A stretch of DNA of 64,000 nucleotides from Limnohabitans sp. Jir61 (GTDB taxonomy: Bacteria > Pseudomonadota > Gammaproteobacteria > Burkholderiales > Burkholderiaceae_C): the NCBI RefSeq assembly GCF_003063545.1, contig NZ_NESD01000001.1:868001-932000 (forward strand), written 5' to 3'. Shown piece after piece: positions 1 to 9,564 of this stretch. Both the position numbers and the translations under genes were made by a program. Under the pieces are notes generated by a model, which was given only the letters and a program-made list of their open reading frames with translations, did not search any database and had not been told where the DNA came from. Each line of letters starts with the position of its first letter. Within the stretch, counting starts at the first letter, position 1.

Positions 1-1550
<1,550 letters not shown>

Positions 1551-1562
1551 GAGGAAAACAGC

Positions 1563-2519
1563 ATGAGCAAAACCATCAAAGTCGCCTTAGCTGGCGCAGG
1601 TGCCTTCGGCATCAAACATTTGGACGGCATTAAAAACATCGACGGCGTCGAAGTCGTCTCGTTGATCAGCCGTGATCTTGAAAAAACCAAAGAAGTCGCT
1701 GGCAAATACGGCATCCAACACGTCACCACTGACTTGGCTGATAGCTTGGCCTTGCCTGAAGTGGATGCCGTCATTTTGTGTACGCCCACACAAATGCATG
1801 CTGCACAAAGCTTGGCTTGCTTGAAAGCTGGCAAGCACGTGCAAGTGGAAATCCCCTTGGCTGATAGCTGGAAAGATGCAGACGAAGTCGTGCAAGTGGC
1901 CAAAGAAAAAGGCTTGGTGGCGATGTGCGGTCACACCCGTCGCTTCAACCCCAGCCACCAATGGGTGCACAACAAAATCAAAGCAGGTGAATTCAATATC
2001 CAACAAATGGATGTGCAAACCTACTTCTTCCGCCGCACCAATATGAACGCCTTGGGCCAGCCGCGTAGCTGGACTGACCACTTGCTGTGGCATCACGCTG
2101 CGCACACCGTGGACTTGTTTGCTTACCAAGCAGGCAGCCCCATCGTCAAAGCCAATGCCGTGCAAGGCCCCATCCACCCCACACTGGGCATCGCGATGGA
2201 CATGAGCATTCAGTTGCAAGCCGCTAACGGCGCGATTTGCACTTTGAGCTTGTCGTTCAACAACGACGGCCCCTTGGGTACTTACTTCCGCTACATCGGT
2301 GACACCGGTACATACTTGGCGCGTTACGACGATTTGTACACCGGCAAAGAAGAGCAAATCGATGTGTCGAAAGTGGCGGTGTCCATGAATGGTATCGAGC
2401 TGCAAGACCGTGAGTTCTTTGCTGCCATCAAAGAAGGACGCGAGCCGAATTCGAGCGTGGCTCAAGTGCTGCCTTGCTATAAGGTCTTGCATGACCTTGA
2501 GCAACAACTAACAGCCTAA
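1563..2519 (+). CDS. ligC: 4-carboxy-2-hydroxymuconate-6-semialdehyde dehydrogenase
   Basis: Gfo/Idh/MocA-fold oxidoreductase of 318 residues with an N-terminal Rossmann motif GAGAFG (about residues 11-16). LigC/PmdC oxidises the hemiacetal form of the ring-cleavage product to 2-pyrone-4,6-dicarboxylate, the LigI substrate. The position directly after ligB, 12 bp away and behind AAGAGGAAAACAGC, separates it from the two other Gfo/Idh/MocA proteins in this window (18574 and 19633). It is the last gene of the operon and is followed by a strong terminator. Confidence 0.92.
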   Translation: MSKTIKVALAGAGAFGIKHLDGIKNIDGVEVVSLISRDLEKTKEVAGKYGIQHVTTDLADSLALPEVDAVILCTPTQMHAAQSLACLKAGKHVQVEIPLADSWKDADEVVQVAKEKGLVAMCGHTRRFNPSHQWVHNKIKAGEFNIQQMDVQTYFFRRTNMNALGQPRSWTDHLLWHHAAHTVDLFAYQAGSPIVKANAVQGPIHPTLGIAMDMSIQLQAANGAICTLSLSFNNDGPLGTYFRYIGDTGTYLARYDDLYTGKEEQIDVSKVAVSMNGIELQDREFFAAIKEGREPNSSVAQVLPCYKVLHDLEQQLTA

Positions 2520-2540
2520 GCAACAAGCCAGAAATGAAAA

Positions 2541-2564
2541 AGGAGCCGTTAGGCTCCTTTTTTT
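2541..2564. terminator. Bidirectional intrinsic terminator
   Basis: AGGAGCC-GTTA-GGCTCCT stem followed by eight T on the plus strand and preceded by an A run, so it also works on the minus strand. It ends the lig operon and the convergent small gene at 2568. Confidence 0.9.
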
Positions 2565-2567
2565 ATG

Positions 2568-2801
2568 TCACTCCAAAGTCGGGGCATTTTGGTGATGCAG
2601 CCAAGCCTCGCACGCATTGTGTTCTTTGACCACAGGGTAGTTGTCCATCCGTTGAAACTTGCGCAGGATAGAGGTGGCTAAGAAGTATTGACGCCCACAT
2701 CGCCATCCTGTGCTTGCCGATTCTGACGGCATCACATAAGCGCAGGTTCGACACATGGGGTTGGTGTCTTTGAAGGGCTGGAGGATGTCCATACCCTGCA
2801 T
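2568..2801 (-). CDS. Small conserved-looking four-cysteine protein
   Basis: 77-residue protein of unknown function between two good terminators. It has a CxxC pair (Cys17, Cys20), Cys35 after a Trp-Arg, and Cys64 beside several His, which would suit a structural metal site. Codon use looks genuine. There is no clear Shine-Dalgarno at the first ATG, and Met4 is an alternative start. I recall similar short proteins in Burkholderiales but cannot name a family. Confidence 0.6.
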   Translation of the reverse strand: MQGMDILQPFKDTNPMCRTCAYVMPSESASTGWRCGRQYFLATSILRKFQRMDNYPVVKEHNACEAWLHHQNAPTLE

Positions 2802-2816
2802 TCTATGGACAGAAAT

Positions 2817-2844
2817 AAAAAAGGCACCCTAAGGTGCCTTTTTT
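2817..2844. terminator. Bidirectional intrinsic terminator
   Basis: AAGGCACC-CTAA-GGTGCCTT stem flanked by A and T runs. On the minus strand it terminates the phasin gene at 2858, and it insulates the small gene at 2568. Confidence 0.88.
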
Positions 2845-2857
2845 ACGCGGCTGGCAA

Positions 2858-3406
2858 TTAAGCGCGAGCTTTGCGGCGCACAGGGGCTTTAGCCGCAGCT
2901 TTTGGTGCATGCTCTTTCAGTTTGGCTAAGCCTTCTTGAGCTAACTCAGCCGATTTTTTGGCATTCTTGCGGGCTTCGGCGATGGCTTTGTTGCCAGCTT
3001 CCACAGCGGCTTTGACGGCTGTGACAGCAGCTTCGGAGCCTTCAGGGGCTTTTTTCAGACCTTCGTTGAATGCTTTGTTGGCGGCTGCATGGGCTTGGTC
3101 GAAGTGACCTTCGGCAAATGCGGCGGTTTCAGCTTGGAATTCTTGAGTCAATTCGTAGGCGGTGGCAGCAAAGCCAGCCAAGCTCTTGGCAGAGGTTTCG
3201 AGTTGAGACTTCAACAACTCAATCGCAGCGGCTGGGTCTTTGACGTCCAGCACCGAGCTGAGTTGCTCTTGGGCCAATTCGGCGTTGACTTTGACTTGTT
3301 CCAAGTTGAGTTCAGTGAAGCGCTCGACTTGAGAGAACGACAGGTTGGCCAGGTCGAAGGCAGCTTGCAATGCGGCGTCGGCTTGGGGTTTGAATTGGTT
3401 TTGCAT
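2858..3406 (-). CDS. Phasin family protein
   Basis: 182-residue, almost wholly helical Ala/Glu/Gln-rich protein with the phasin pattern (FDLANLSFSQVERFTELNLEQ, then long amphipathic helices) and a basic C-terminal tail (KAPVRRKARA). Phasins coat polyhydroxybutyrate granules, and a basic tail can also help attach granules to the nucleoid. A second phasin lies at 38617, and phaR and bdhA are also in this window, so the host very probably stores PHB. Confidence 0.88.
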   Translation of the reverse strand: MQNQFKPQADAALQAAFDLANLSFSQVERFTELNLEQVKVNAELAQEQLSSVLDVKDPAAAIELLKSQLETSAKSLAGFAATAYELTQEFQAETAAFAEGHFDQAHAAANKAFNEGLKKAPEGSEAAVTAVKAAVEAGNKAIAEARKNAKKSAELAQEGLAKLKEHAPKAAAKAPVRRKARA

Positions 3407-3485
3407 GGTCTTTCCTTTCGATGGTTAAATTTGATAAACGAATGGTATCGATGCAATGTGACAAATCAAGGTCACGCATGCGCTT

Positions 3486-3501
3486 TAGAGCGGGCGCTCT
3501 A
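3486..3501. promoter_or_regulatory. Perfect 16-bp palindrome, candidate operator
   Basis: TAGAGCG-GG-CGCTCTA, a perfect 7-2-7 inverted repeat in the gap between the divergent phasin and acyl-CoA synthetase genes. The regulator is unknown. Confidence 0.4.
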
Positions 3502-3515
3502 CCTGTAAGAATGCG

Positions 3516-3533
3516 TCAGGTTTGTATACCTGA
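3516..3533. promoter_or_regulatory. Second palindrome, candidate operator
   Basis: TCAGGT-N6-ACCTGA lies 14 bp after the preceding palindrome and about 80 bp upstream of the acyl-CoA synthetase start. Its size and symmetry suit a TetR- or GntR-type dimer. This is inference from symmetry only. Confidence 0.35.
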
Positions 3534-3615
3534 TGTGGCTGTCAGCCAGTCAATACGTGCCATCGCTAAACTTGAGTTGACCTATTCGCGCCATAACACT
3601 AATGAGGAGAGGGTG

Positions 3616-5256
3616 ATGAGCCAAATCTTTGACCAGCATCTTGAAAAAAATTCAGCTAACTTTGTGGCGTTGTCGCCGGTCAGCTTTGTTGAGCGCAGTG
3701 CCGATGTCTTTGCTGATTTGCCAGCCGTCATCCACGGCCGCCGCCAGTACAGCTGGGCGCAGCTGCGTGAGCGTTCGGCCCGTTTGGCTGGCGCCTTACA
3801 AGCCGCCGGTGTGCAACGTGGTTCGACCGTGAGTGTGATGCTCTCTAACACACCCGAGATGGTGGAGGCGCATTACGCCGTGCCCGCCTTGAATGCGGTG
3901 CTCAATACCCTCAACACACGTTTAGACGCCCATTTGCTGGCGTGGCAGATGAACCATTGCGAAGCCAGTGTGCTGATCACGGACAGTGAGTTTTCGCCGA
4001 CGATGGCCAAGGCGCTACACATGCTGCGCACCGAGTTTCATCGTGAGATTTTGGTCATTGATGTGTGTGATTCCGAGTACGAAGGTGTGGGTGAGCGCTT
4101 AGGCCAACACGAATATGAAGCATGGCTGGCGCAGCACGAGCCTGTGGCCGAGCTCAAAGGTCCGGCCGATGAGTGGGATGCCATTGCTGTGAGCTACACC
4201 TCTGGCACCACGGGCGACCCCAAAGGCGTGGTGACGCACCATCGAGGCGCTTACCTCAATTCGGTGAGCAATGCGGTGACTTGGAGCATGCCCAACTTCC
4301 CGCGCTACCTGTGGACGTTGCCCATGTTCCACTGCAATGGCTGGTGTTTTCCGTGGACCGTTGCCATGCTGGGTGGTGTGCATATTTGTTTGCGTCGCGT
4401 GGATGTGCCGCACATTTTGCAAGCCATCAGTGACCATAAAGCCGACCATTACTGTGCTGCACCCATCGTGCACAACTTGTTGATTGCTGCCCCTGAAGAG
4501 ATGCGCAGTCACATCAAACATCCCGTCAAAGGTATGGTGGCGGGGGCAGCGCCACCTGCCTCCATGATTGAGGGTATGGCCAAGCTTGGGTTTGACATCA
4601 CCCATGTGTATGGCTTAACCGAGGTGTATGGCCCTGCGTCTGTGGCTGTCAAGCGCAGCTCATGGGCGGACGAGAGTTTGTCAGAGCAAACGCGCCTCAA
4701 TGGTCGTCAAGGCGTACGCTATCCGATGCAAGAGGGTATGACCTTGAAAGACCCCAGCACCTTGGCGCAACTTCCCGCCGATGGCGAAACCATGGGTGAA
4801 ATCATGTTCCGTGGCAATGTGGTGATGAAGGGCTATTTGAAAAACCCAACGGCCACGGCGGAAGCCTTCAAAGGCGGCTGGTTCCATACGGGCGATTTAG
4901 CCGTGCTCGAATCAGATCGCTATGTGAAGATCAAAGACCGCAGCAAAGACGTCATCATCTCGGGCGGCGAAAACATCAGCTCAATTGAGGTGGAAGATGC
5001 GCTATACCGCCATCCATCGGTGGTGGCTTGCGCGGTGGTGGCGAAGCAAGACGACAAATGGGGTGAAACACCGCTGGCCTATGTGGAGCTCAAACCCGAG
5101 AGTCAAACTACGGCGCAAGAATTGATTGCGCATTGCAAGTCTTTGTTGGCCAGCTACAAAACGCCCAAAGAAATTCGCTTTGAACCGATTCCCAAAACAT
5201 CAACGGGCAAGATTCAAAAATTCCAACTGCGCGAGCGGGCCAACAAGGCTGCTTAA
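3616..5256 (+). CDS. AMP-forming acyl-CoA synthetase
   Basis: 546-residue ANL-superfamily ligase that activates a carboxylic acid to its CoA thioester. Visible motifs are the P-loop YTSGTTGDPKG (about residues 193-203), the MFHCNGWCFPW segment, the KDVIISGGENISS hinge (about 443) and a C-terminal PKTSTGKIQK with the catalytic Lys. The overall pattern is that of the AlkK/DmdB-like medium-chain or methylmercaptopropionate ligases. I place the start at 3616, behind GAGGAGA, rather than at an upstream in-frame ATG at 3421. The substrate is not readable. It is followed after 11 bp by a crotonase-like gene. Confidence 0.88.
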   Translation: MSQIFDQHLEKNSANFVALSPVSFVERSADVFADLPAVIHGRRQYSWAQLRERSARLAGALQAAGVQRGSTVSVMLSNTPEMVEAHYAVPALNAVLNTLNTRLDAHLLAWQMNHCEASVLITDSEFSPTMAKALHMLRTEFHREILVIDVCDSEYEGVGERLGQHEYEAWLAQHEPVAELKGPADEWDAIAVSYTSGTTGDPKGVVTHHRGAYLNSVSNAVTWSMPNFPRYLWTLPMFHCNGWCFPWTVAMLGGVHICLRRVDVPHILQAISDHKADHYCAAPIVHNLLIAAPEEMRSHIKHPVKGMVAGAAPPASMIEGMAKLGFDITHVYGLTEVYGPASVAVKRSSWADESLSEQTRLNGRQGVRYPMQEGMTLKDPSTLAQLPADGETMGEIMFRGNVVMKGYLKNPTATAEAFKGGWFHTGDLAVLESDRYVKIKDRSKDVIISGGENISSIEVEDALYRHPSVVACAVVAKQDDKWGETPLAYVELKPESQTTAQELIAHCKSLLASYKTPKEIRFEPIPKTSTGKIQKFQLRERANKAA

Positions 5257-5267
5257 GGAGCTCCACC

Positions 5268-6056
5268 ATGCGTGAACCTCATGTTGATCTTGTGTTGCAC
5301 AGCAGTGATGCATGCGGCGTGCATCAGATTTGCTTGAATCAACCCGACGCTTTTAACGTTTTGTCGAGTGAGGCCATGCATCAGCTGCAAGTGGCGCTGG
5401 ATGCCATTGCAAAAGATGAGCAAGCGCGCGTGGTGGTGATCTCAGCCAAAGGGCGAGCGTTTTGCGCAGGACATGATCTTCGTGAAATGCGTGCCAGTCC
5501 TTCACTGGACTATTACAAAACCTTATTTCATCAGTGCAGTCGCATGATGATGAGCGTGCAACGTTTGCCAGTGCCTGTGATGGCGGTGGTAGATGGCATT
5601 GCCACCGCTGCAGGTTGTCAGTTGGTGGCGATGTGTGATTTAGCCGTCGCCTCGCAAACTTCAAAGTTTGCGGTGAGTGGCGTGAACCTTGGCTTGTTTT
5701 GCGCCACGCCCAGTGTGGCGCTCTCGCGCAACTTAAGTCGCAAAGCGGCTTTTGAGATGTTGGTGACGGGTGACTTTATTTCAGCCGAGCAAGCCTTGGT
5801 CAAAGGGTTGGTGAATTCGGTGGTGCCTTCGGCTGAGCTAGAGGCCATGCAATCGGTGTATGTCAGCAGCATTTTGGCCAAGCCACGAAAGGCCATTGCG
5901 ATCGGCAAGAAGTTGTTTTACGAACAACTGGAGCAGCCCATCGAAGCTGCCTATTTGAATGCTGAAAATGCGATGGCATGCAACATGATGGACGACTCTG
6001 CACTCGAGGGTGTACAGGCTTTCATTGACAAACGAAAGCCTGCTTGGAAGCCTTAA
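5268..6056 (+). CDS. Crotonase-family protein, ECHDC3-like
   Basis: 262-residue enoyl-CoA hydratase/isomerase fold protein with the oxyanion-hole segments (FCAGHDLREMR and GIATAAGCQL). The two glutamates that hydrate enoyl-CoA in classical hydratases are absent: the first position is Gln in AAGCQLVAMCD, and the second falls in AVSGVNLGLFCATP. That pattern matches the ECHDC3 branch of unclear activity, so hydratase function should not be assumed. It lies downstream of the acyl-CoA synthetase in one operon and overlaps the convergent flavoprotein gene by four bases. Confidence 0.85.
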   Translation: MREPHVDLVLHSSDACGVHQICLNQPDAFNVLSSEAMHQLQVALDAIAKDEQARVVVISAKGRAFCAGHDLREMRASPSLDYYKTLFHQCSRMMMSVQRLPVPVMAVVDGIATAAGCQLVAMCDLAVASQTSKFAVSGVNLGLFCATPSVALSRNLSRKAAFEMLVTGDFISAEQALVKGLVNSVVPSAELEAMQSVYVSSILAKPRKAIAIGKKLFYEQLEQPIEAAYLNAENAMACNMMDDSALEGVQAFIDKRKPAWKP

Positions 6057-7822
6057 GCGCCGCGCGCTCTGGCGACCGCATGCTTAGCCGCTAAGTAACC
6101 AAAGGTCACGCCTGGGCCAATGGTGATGCCCGGTGCGGGGTACACGCCGCCCATGATCGAGTGCATATCATTGCCCACCGCGTACAACCCCACAATCGCC
6201 GAGCCTTGCGCGTTGAGCACGCACGCATCGCCATTGGTGATCAAGCCTGTGGCCGCCCCAATGTCGCCTGGGTAGAGTGCAACCGCGTAAAACGGCCCTT
6301 CACGCAACGCACCCAAGCATGGGTTGGGGCCATGCCACGTAGCGTCGCCGTTGGCGCGTTGGTAGTCGGTGGTGCCGCGTTGGAAGTCTTCGTCCACACC
6401 GTTGTCGGCGAAGGTGTTGAAGCGTTCGACGGTGGCTTTGAGTTTTTCTTTAGGTATGTTCAGTTGTTGTGCCAAGTCTTCCAAGGTGTGGCCTTGTTTC
6501 AAATAGCCATCTGCCAAGAAAGGTTCTAAGCCTTTGCCACCTGGGCGAATCATGCCAATGCCATAGCGTTTCAATGCGCCCGCATCGCACACCAACCATG
6601 AAGGCACGCTGGGTGTGGTGGCATGGTGAGCTTGCATGGCAATACCAAACAAGTGGTACGAGGTTGATTCGTTCAAGTAGCGTTGGCCTTGACTGTCCAC
6701 GGTGAGCATTCCGGGCTTGCCGCGGTCCATCACAAAGTGTGGAAACACGGCGGTGCTGCCATCGGCACGTTGGCGGGTCGACACAGGGGCCCAAAACGCG
6801 TGACTCAAACCACCTTTGCCCAGTTGGCCGCCAGCTTGCAAAGCCAACTCTTGCGCTTTGCCGGTATGACCGGGTGCGGCGGGGCACCATGCTTCTTTGG
6901 CGCCGTGCAATAGGTCTGCGCGACGTGTTGCGTGGCGGTTGAACCCACCACTGGCCATGACCACGCCACCTTTGCTATGCACCATGCGTTTGACCACACT
7001 GCCATCAGGCAAGGTTTGTTGCAGTGCTACACCTTCAATGGAGTTGCCTTCTTGCAGCAGTTGTGTGACCTCGGTGTTGGTCACCAACAGTCCTTGGCGT
7101 TGGATGTAGCTGTAGAGCATGCGTGCAATCAAGGCGTTGCCCATAACCAAGCGCGTGCTGCGCGGGTGCAGCAGTTTGTCGAGGAAGTGGCGCACGATGA
7201 TGCGCACGCTGTAGCTGAATGATTTCCACGTTTGCGTCAAACGCAGCAAGTGGAAGATGTCATCGCGGTCCACCATCATGCCCCCGAGCACGGTGAACTC
7301 GGGTATGGGGTCACGCACCAAGGGGAGGTTGGGTCCCAGCAGCTTGCCATCGAAGGGCTGCGGCTCAATCGCACGGCCGCGTAGTACTGAGCCTTCAAGC
7401 TCGGACAAGTAGTCTGGGTGCAGCATACGTACTTGGAATTGCAGTGCACTGTGGGCTTCAAGCTTGGCGATCGCATGTGGGCCGTTATCAATGAAGGCTT
7501 GTCGCAACTTGGCATCCGAGCGTTCGCCTACGGCGAGGTTCAAAAACGTCGCGACCCGCTCAGGCGTGTCGTCGGGGTTGACTTCCAAGCCGCGCTTGGT
7601 GCCAGGCACCCAGGTGGTGGCTGCTGACCATGCAGTGGTGCCGCCTACTTGAGACATGCGTTCAACCAGCAACACACGTGCGCCATCTATCGCGGCATTG
7701 AGTGCTGTTGAGAATCCTGCTCCGCCAGAACCAATGACCACCAAATCCACTGTGTCGTGGTCTTGCAGTTGCGACAGGTCGGTGCTGATGCGATGGGAGA
7801 TAGGGTGCAGGGCGTTGCTCAT
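6053..7822 (-). CDS. KstD-like FAD-dependent dehydrogenase
   Basis: 589-residue FAD_binding_2 flavoprotein. It has the dinucleotide motif GSGGAG (residues 31-36) followed by VERMSQVGGTTAWSA. The C-terminal stretch (GNDMHSIMGGVYPAPGITIGPG) is typical of 3-ketosteroid delta-1-dehydrogenases and related enzymes that desaturate cyclic ketones. No steroid genes are near. The AroE-like gene ends just upstream (3 bp gap, same operon), so a hydroxylated alicyclic acid is a more likely substrate. Fumarate-reductase-like activity cannot be excluded. Confidence 0.82.
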   Translation of the reverse strand: MSNALHPISHRISTDLSQLQDHDTVDLVVIGSGGAGFSTALNAAIDGARVLLVERMSQVGGTTAWSAATTWVPGTKRGLEVNPDDTPERVATFLNLAVGERSDAKLRQAFIDNGPHAIAKLEAHSALQFQVRMLHPDYLSELEGSVLRGRAIEPQPFDGKLLGPNLPLVRDPIPEFTVLGGMMVDRDDIFHLLRLTQTWKSFSYSVRIIVRHFLDKLLHPRSTRLVMGNALIARMLYSYIQRQGLLVTNTEVTQLLQEGNSIEGVALQQTLPDGSVVKRMVHSKGGVVMASGGFNRHATRRADLLHGAKEAWCPAAPGHTGKAQELALQAGGQLGKGGLSHAFWAPVSTRQRADGSTAVFPHFVMDRGKPGMLTVDSQGQRYLNESTSYHLFGIAMQAHHATTPSVPSWLVCDAGALKRYGIGMIRPGGKGLEPFLADGYLKQGHTLEDLAQQLNIPKEKLKATVERFNTFADNGVDEDFQRGTTDYQRANGDATWHGPNPCLGALREGPFYAVALYPGDIGAATGLITNGDACVLNAQGSAIVGLYAVGNDMHSIMGGVYPAPGITIGPGVTFGYLAAKHAVARARGA

Positions 7823-7825
7823 GGC

Positions 7826-8620
7826 TCAAACCTCCAATAAGAATTGGACCATCAACTCGCGCACCTGCGCGAACATGTCTGCACCTGTCACGGTTTTGCA
7901 GCCTTTGGCGCGTGCTGTTGCAATGAGTGGGGTGATAGCTGGTGCGGTAATGACGCAACCCACAAACATGTCGCTGTGAATTTGGGTGGTATCAATAGGT
8001 GTAGGGTCGGTTTCTTTCATGCCAATGGGGGTAGCGTTGATGGCTACATCAAAACCAGTAGGGTCAGAGCTACCCTGTGTGACTTTGCCCAACTTCAAGC
8101 TGTTGAGGCGGCCGATCAGTGATTGGCGTCGTTGCTCATCGGGGTCGTGAATGCCCAACTCGCTCACGCCTGCCAACACCAAGCCGTGTGCAATGGCTGA
8201 GCCTGCACCGCCTGCACCCACCAGCAGTGCGCGTTTGTTTTTAAGGTCGCACCCGTTCTTCTCCATGGCGCGCACATAACCCAAACCGTCAAACATGTCG
8301 CCATGCCATTTGCCTTGCGCATTGCGACGCACGGTGTTGACCGTACCTAAAAATTCGGCGCGCTCTGACAAGGTGTCGCAAAATTCAGTGCACGCAAATT
8401 TGTGCGGCACAGTGACGATGAGGCCATCAATATTCTTGGCGCGTTTGGTGCCTGCCCACCAGTCGGTCAAGTCAGTCGGGGCTACGTGCGCGGGCACACA
8501 GATGGCGTCGCGGCCATGTGATTCAAAAGCTTGAGTCACGCCAAAAGGTGACTTCACTTGGGCAATGGGATCGCCCACAATGACGTGAACACGAGTAGCA
8601 CCACTGAAATTTTCAAGCAT
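7826..8620 (-). CDS. Noncanonical shikimate/quinate dehydrogenase-like protein
   Basis: 264-residue AroE-fold protein. The catalytic Lys74 (TVPHK) and Asp111 (GDMFDG) are present, as is the Rossmann GAGGAG. Two features depart from biosynthetic AroE. The substrate SxS motif is changed to VKSP (GDPIAQVKSPF), and GDNTDG becomes GDMFDG. The cofactor loop has Asp159 (HDPD) in place of a basic NADP site, which suggests NAD and a catabolic role. The second AroE-like protein at 25750 shares these changes. It is the first gene of a two-gene minus-strand operon with the KstD-like flavoprotein. Confidence 0.8.
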   Translation of the reverse strand: MLENFSGATRVHVIVGDPIAQVKSPFGVTQAFESHGRDAICVPAHVAPTDLTDWWAGTKRAKNIDGLIVTVPHKFACTEFCDTLSERAEFLGTVNTVRRNAQGKWHGDMFDGLGYVRAMEKNGCDLKNKRALLVGAGGAGSAIAHGLVLAGVSELGIHDPDEQRRQSLIGRLNSLKLGKVTQGSSDPTGFDVAINATPIGMKETDPTPIDTTQIHSDMFVGCVITAPAITPLIATARAKGCKTVTGADMFAQVRELMVQFLLEV

Positions 8621-8686
8621 GAGAGTTAAGCGTTGAGTGGATGAATACAGCGCAGTTTATACAAAAATGGAATGACGTTCAACTTT

Positions 8687-8699
8687 TGAATCAAATTCA
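8687..8699. promoter_or_regulatory. Palindrome in the divergent IclR control region
   Basis: TGAAT-CAA-ATTCA, a 5-3-5 perfect inverted repeat in the 125-bp gap between the AroE-like gene (minus) and the IclR gene (plus). It is a candidate operator for that IclR protein. Confidence 0.35.
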
Positions 8700-8745
8700 T
8701 TTTTCATGATAAAGTGCCACGCAACATGCATTCACACACATCACC

Positions 8746-9561
8746 ATGAGCGGCGTACTCGAGAGAACTTTGGGCATCTTGGAGCTTTTGTCTGAACAAG
8801 GGCAGGGCGTCGAGCTGGCTGTGTTGGCCGACAAGCTCAACATGCCCAAGAGCGCTGCGCACCGCCTGTTGGCCGACCTGGTGCGCTTTGGTTATGTGCG
8901 TCAAACCCGTGACATGGGCGAGTATGTGTTGACCACCAAGCTGGTGTCCTTGGGCTTGAGCTACCTCAGTAAAACCGGCGTCATTGATGTTGCTCAGCCG
9001 TTGCTGGACCGCTTGGCTGAGCAAACTGGGGAGCTGGTGCGTTTGTCAGTGGTCGATGGCGATCGCCTCACATGGGTGGCTCGTGCGCAAGGTGCACGCC
9101 AAGGTCTGCGCTATGACCCCGACATGGGCAGCATTGCACGCTTGAGCTGTTCGTCGTCAGGTTTGGCTTGGTTATCCACCATGAAGGATGACGATGCTTT
9201 GGCTTTGGTGTCGCAACAAGGTTTGGGTTTGCCGCAAGATTTCGGCCCCAACGCGCCCAAGAGTTTGAAAGCCTTTCTGAAGGTCTTGCACGACACGCGC
9301 AAACAAGGCTTTAGCCTGACCGAAGAAACCTACACCGCTGGCCTCAACGCCATCGCAGCACCCGTGGGCTTAGCGGGGCAGCTGCCCATGGGTACCATCA
9401 GCGTGGCAGGCCCATCGGCCCGTTTGACGCGTGAGCGTATGTTGGCGCTGGTCCCAGATTTGTTGTCGTACGCGGCACAGTTGGCAGCGGCCAGCGGTGC
9501 TTCACCCATGTTGGCACGCGGCACCAGTCATGTGCGTTTGCAACCCATTTACGCGGCTTAA
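8746..9561 (+). CDS. IclR family transcriptional regulator
   Basis: 271-residue regulator with an N-terminal winged helix (LERTLGILELLSEQGQGVELAVLADKLNMPKSAAHRLLADL, about residues 5-45) and a C-terminal effector domain. It is divergent from the AroE-like/KstD-like operon and 3 bp upstream of the second KstD-like gene, so it probably controls both. No strong Shine-Dalgarno precedes the ATG. Confidence 0.88.
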   Translation: MSGVLERTLGILELLSEQGQGVELAVLADKLNMPKSAAHRLLADLVRFGYVRQTRDMGEYVLTTKLVSLGLSYLSKTGVIDVAQPLLDRLAEQTGELVRLSVVDGDRLTWVARAQGARQGLRYDPDMGSIARLSCSSSGLAWLSTMKDDDALALVSQQGLGLPQDFGPNAPKSLKAFLKVLHDTRKQGFSLTEETYTAGLNAIAAPVGLAGQLPMGTISVAGPSARLTRERMLALVPDLLSYAAQLAAASGASPMLARGTSHVRLQPIYAA

Positions 9562-9564
9562 GTC

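Noticed and set aside
3577..3605. Promoter TTGACC-17-TAATGA before the acyl-CoA synthetase
   Set aside because: The -10 would overlap the Shine-Dalgarno GAGGAGA, leaving no room for a leader.
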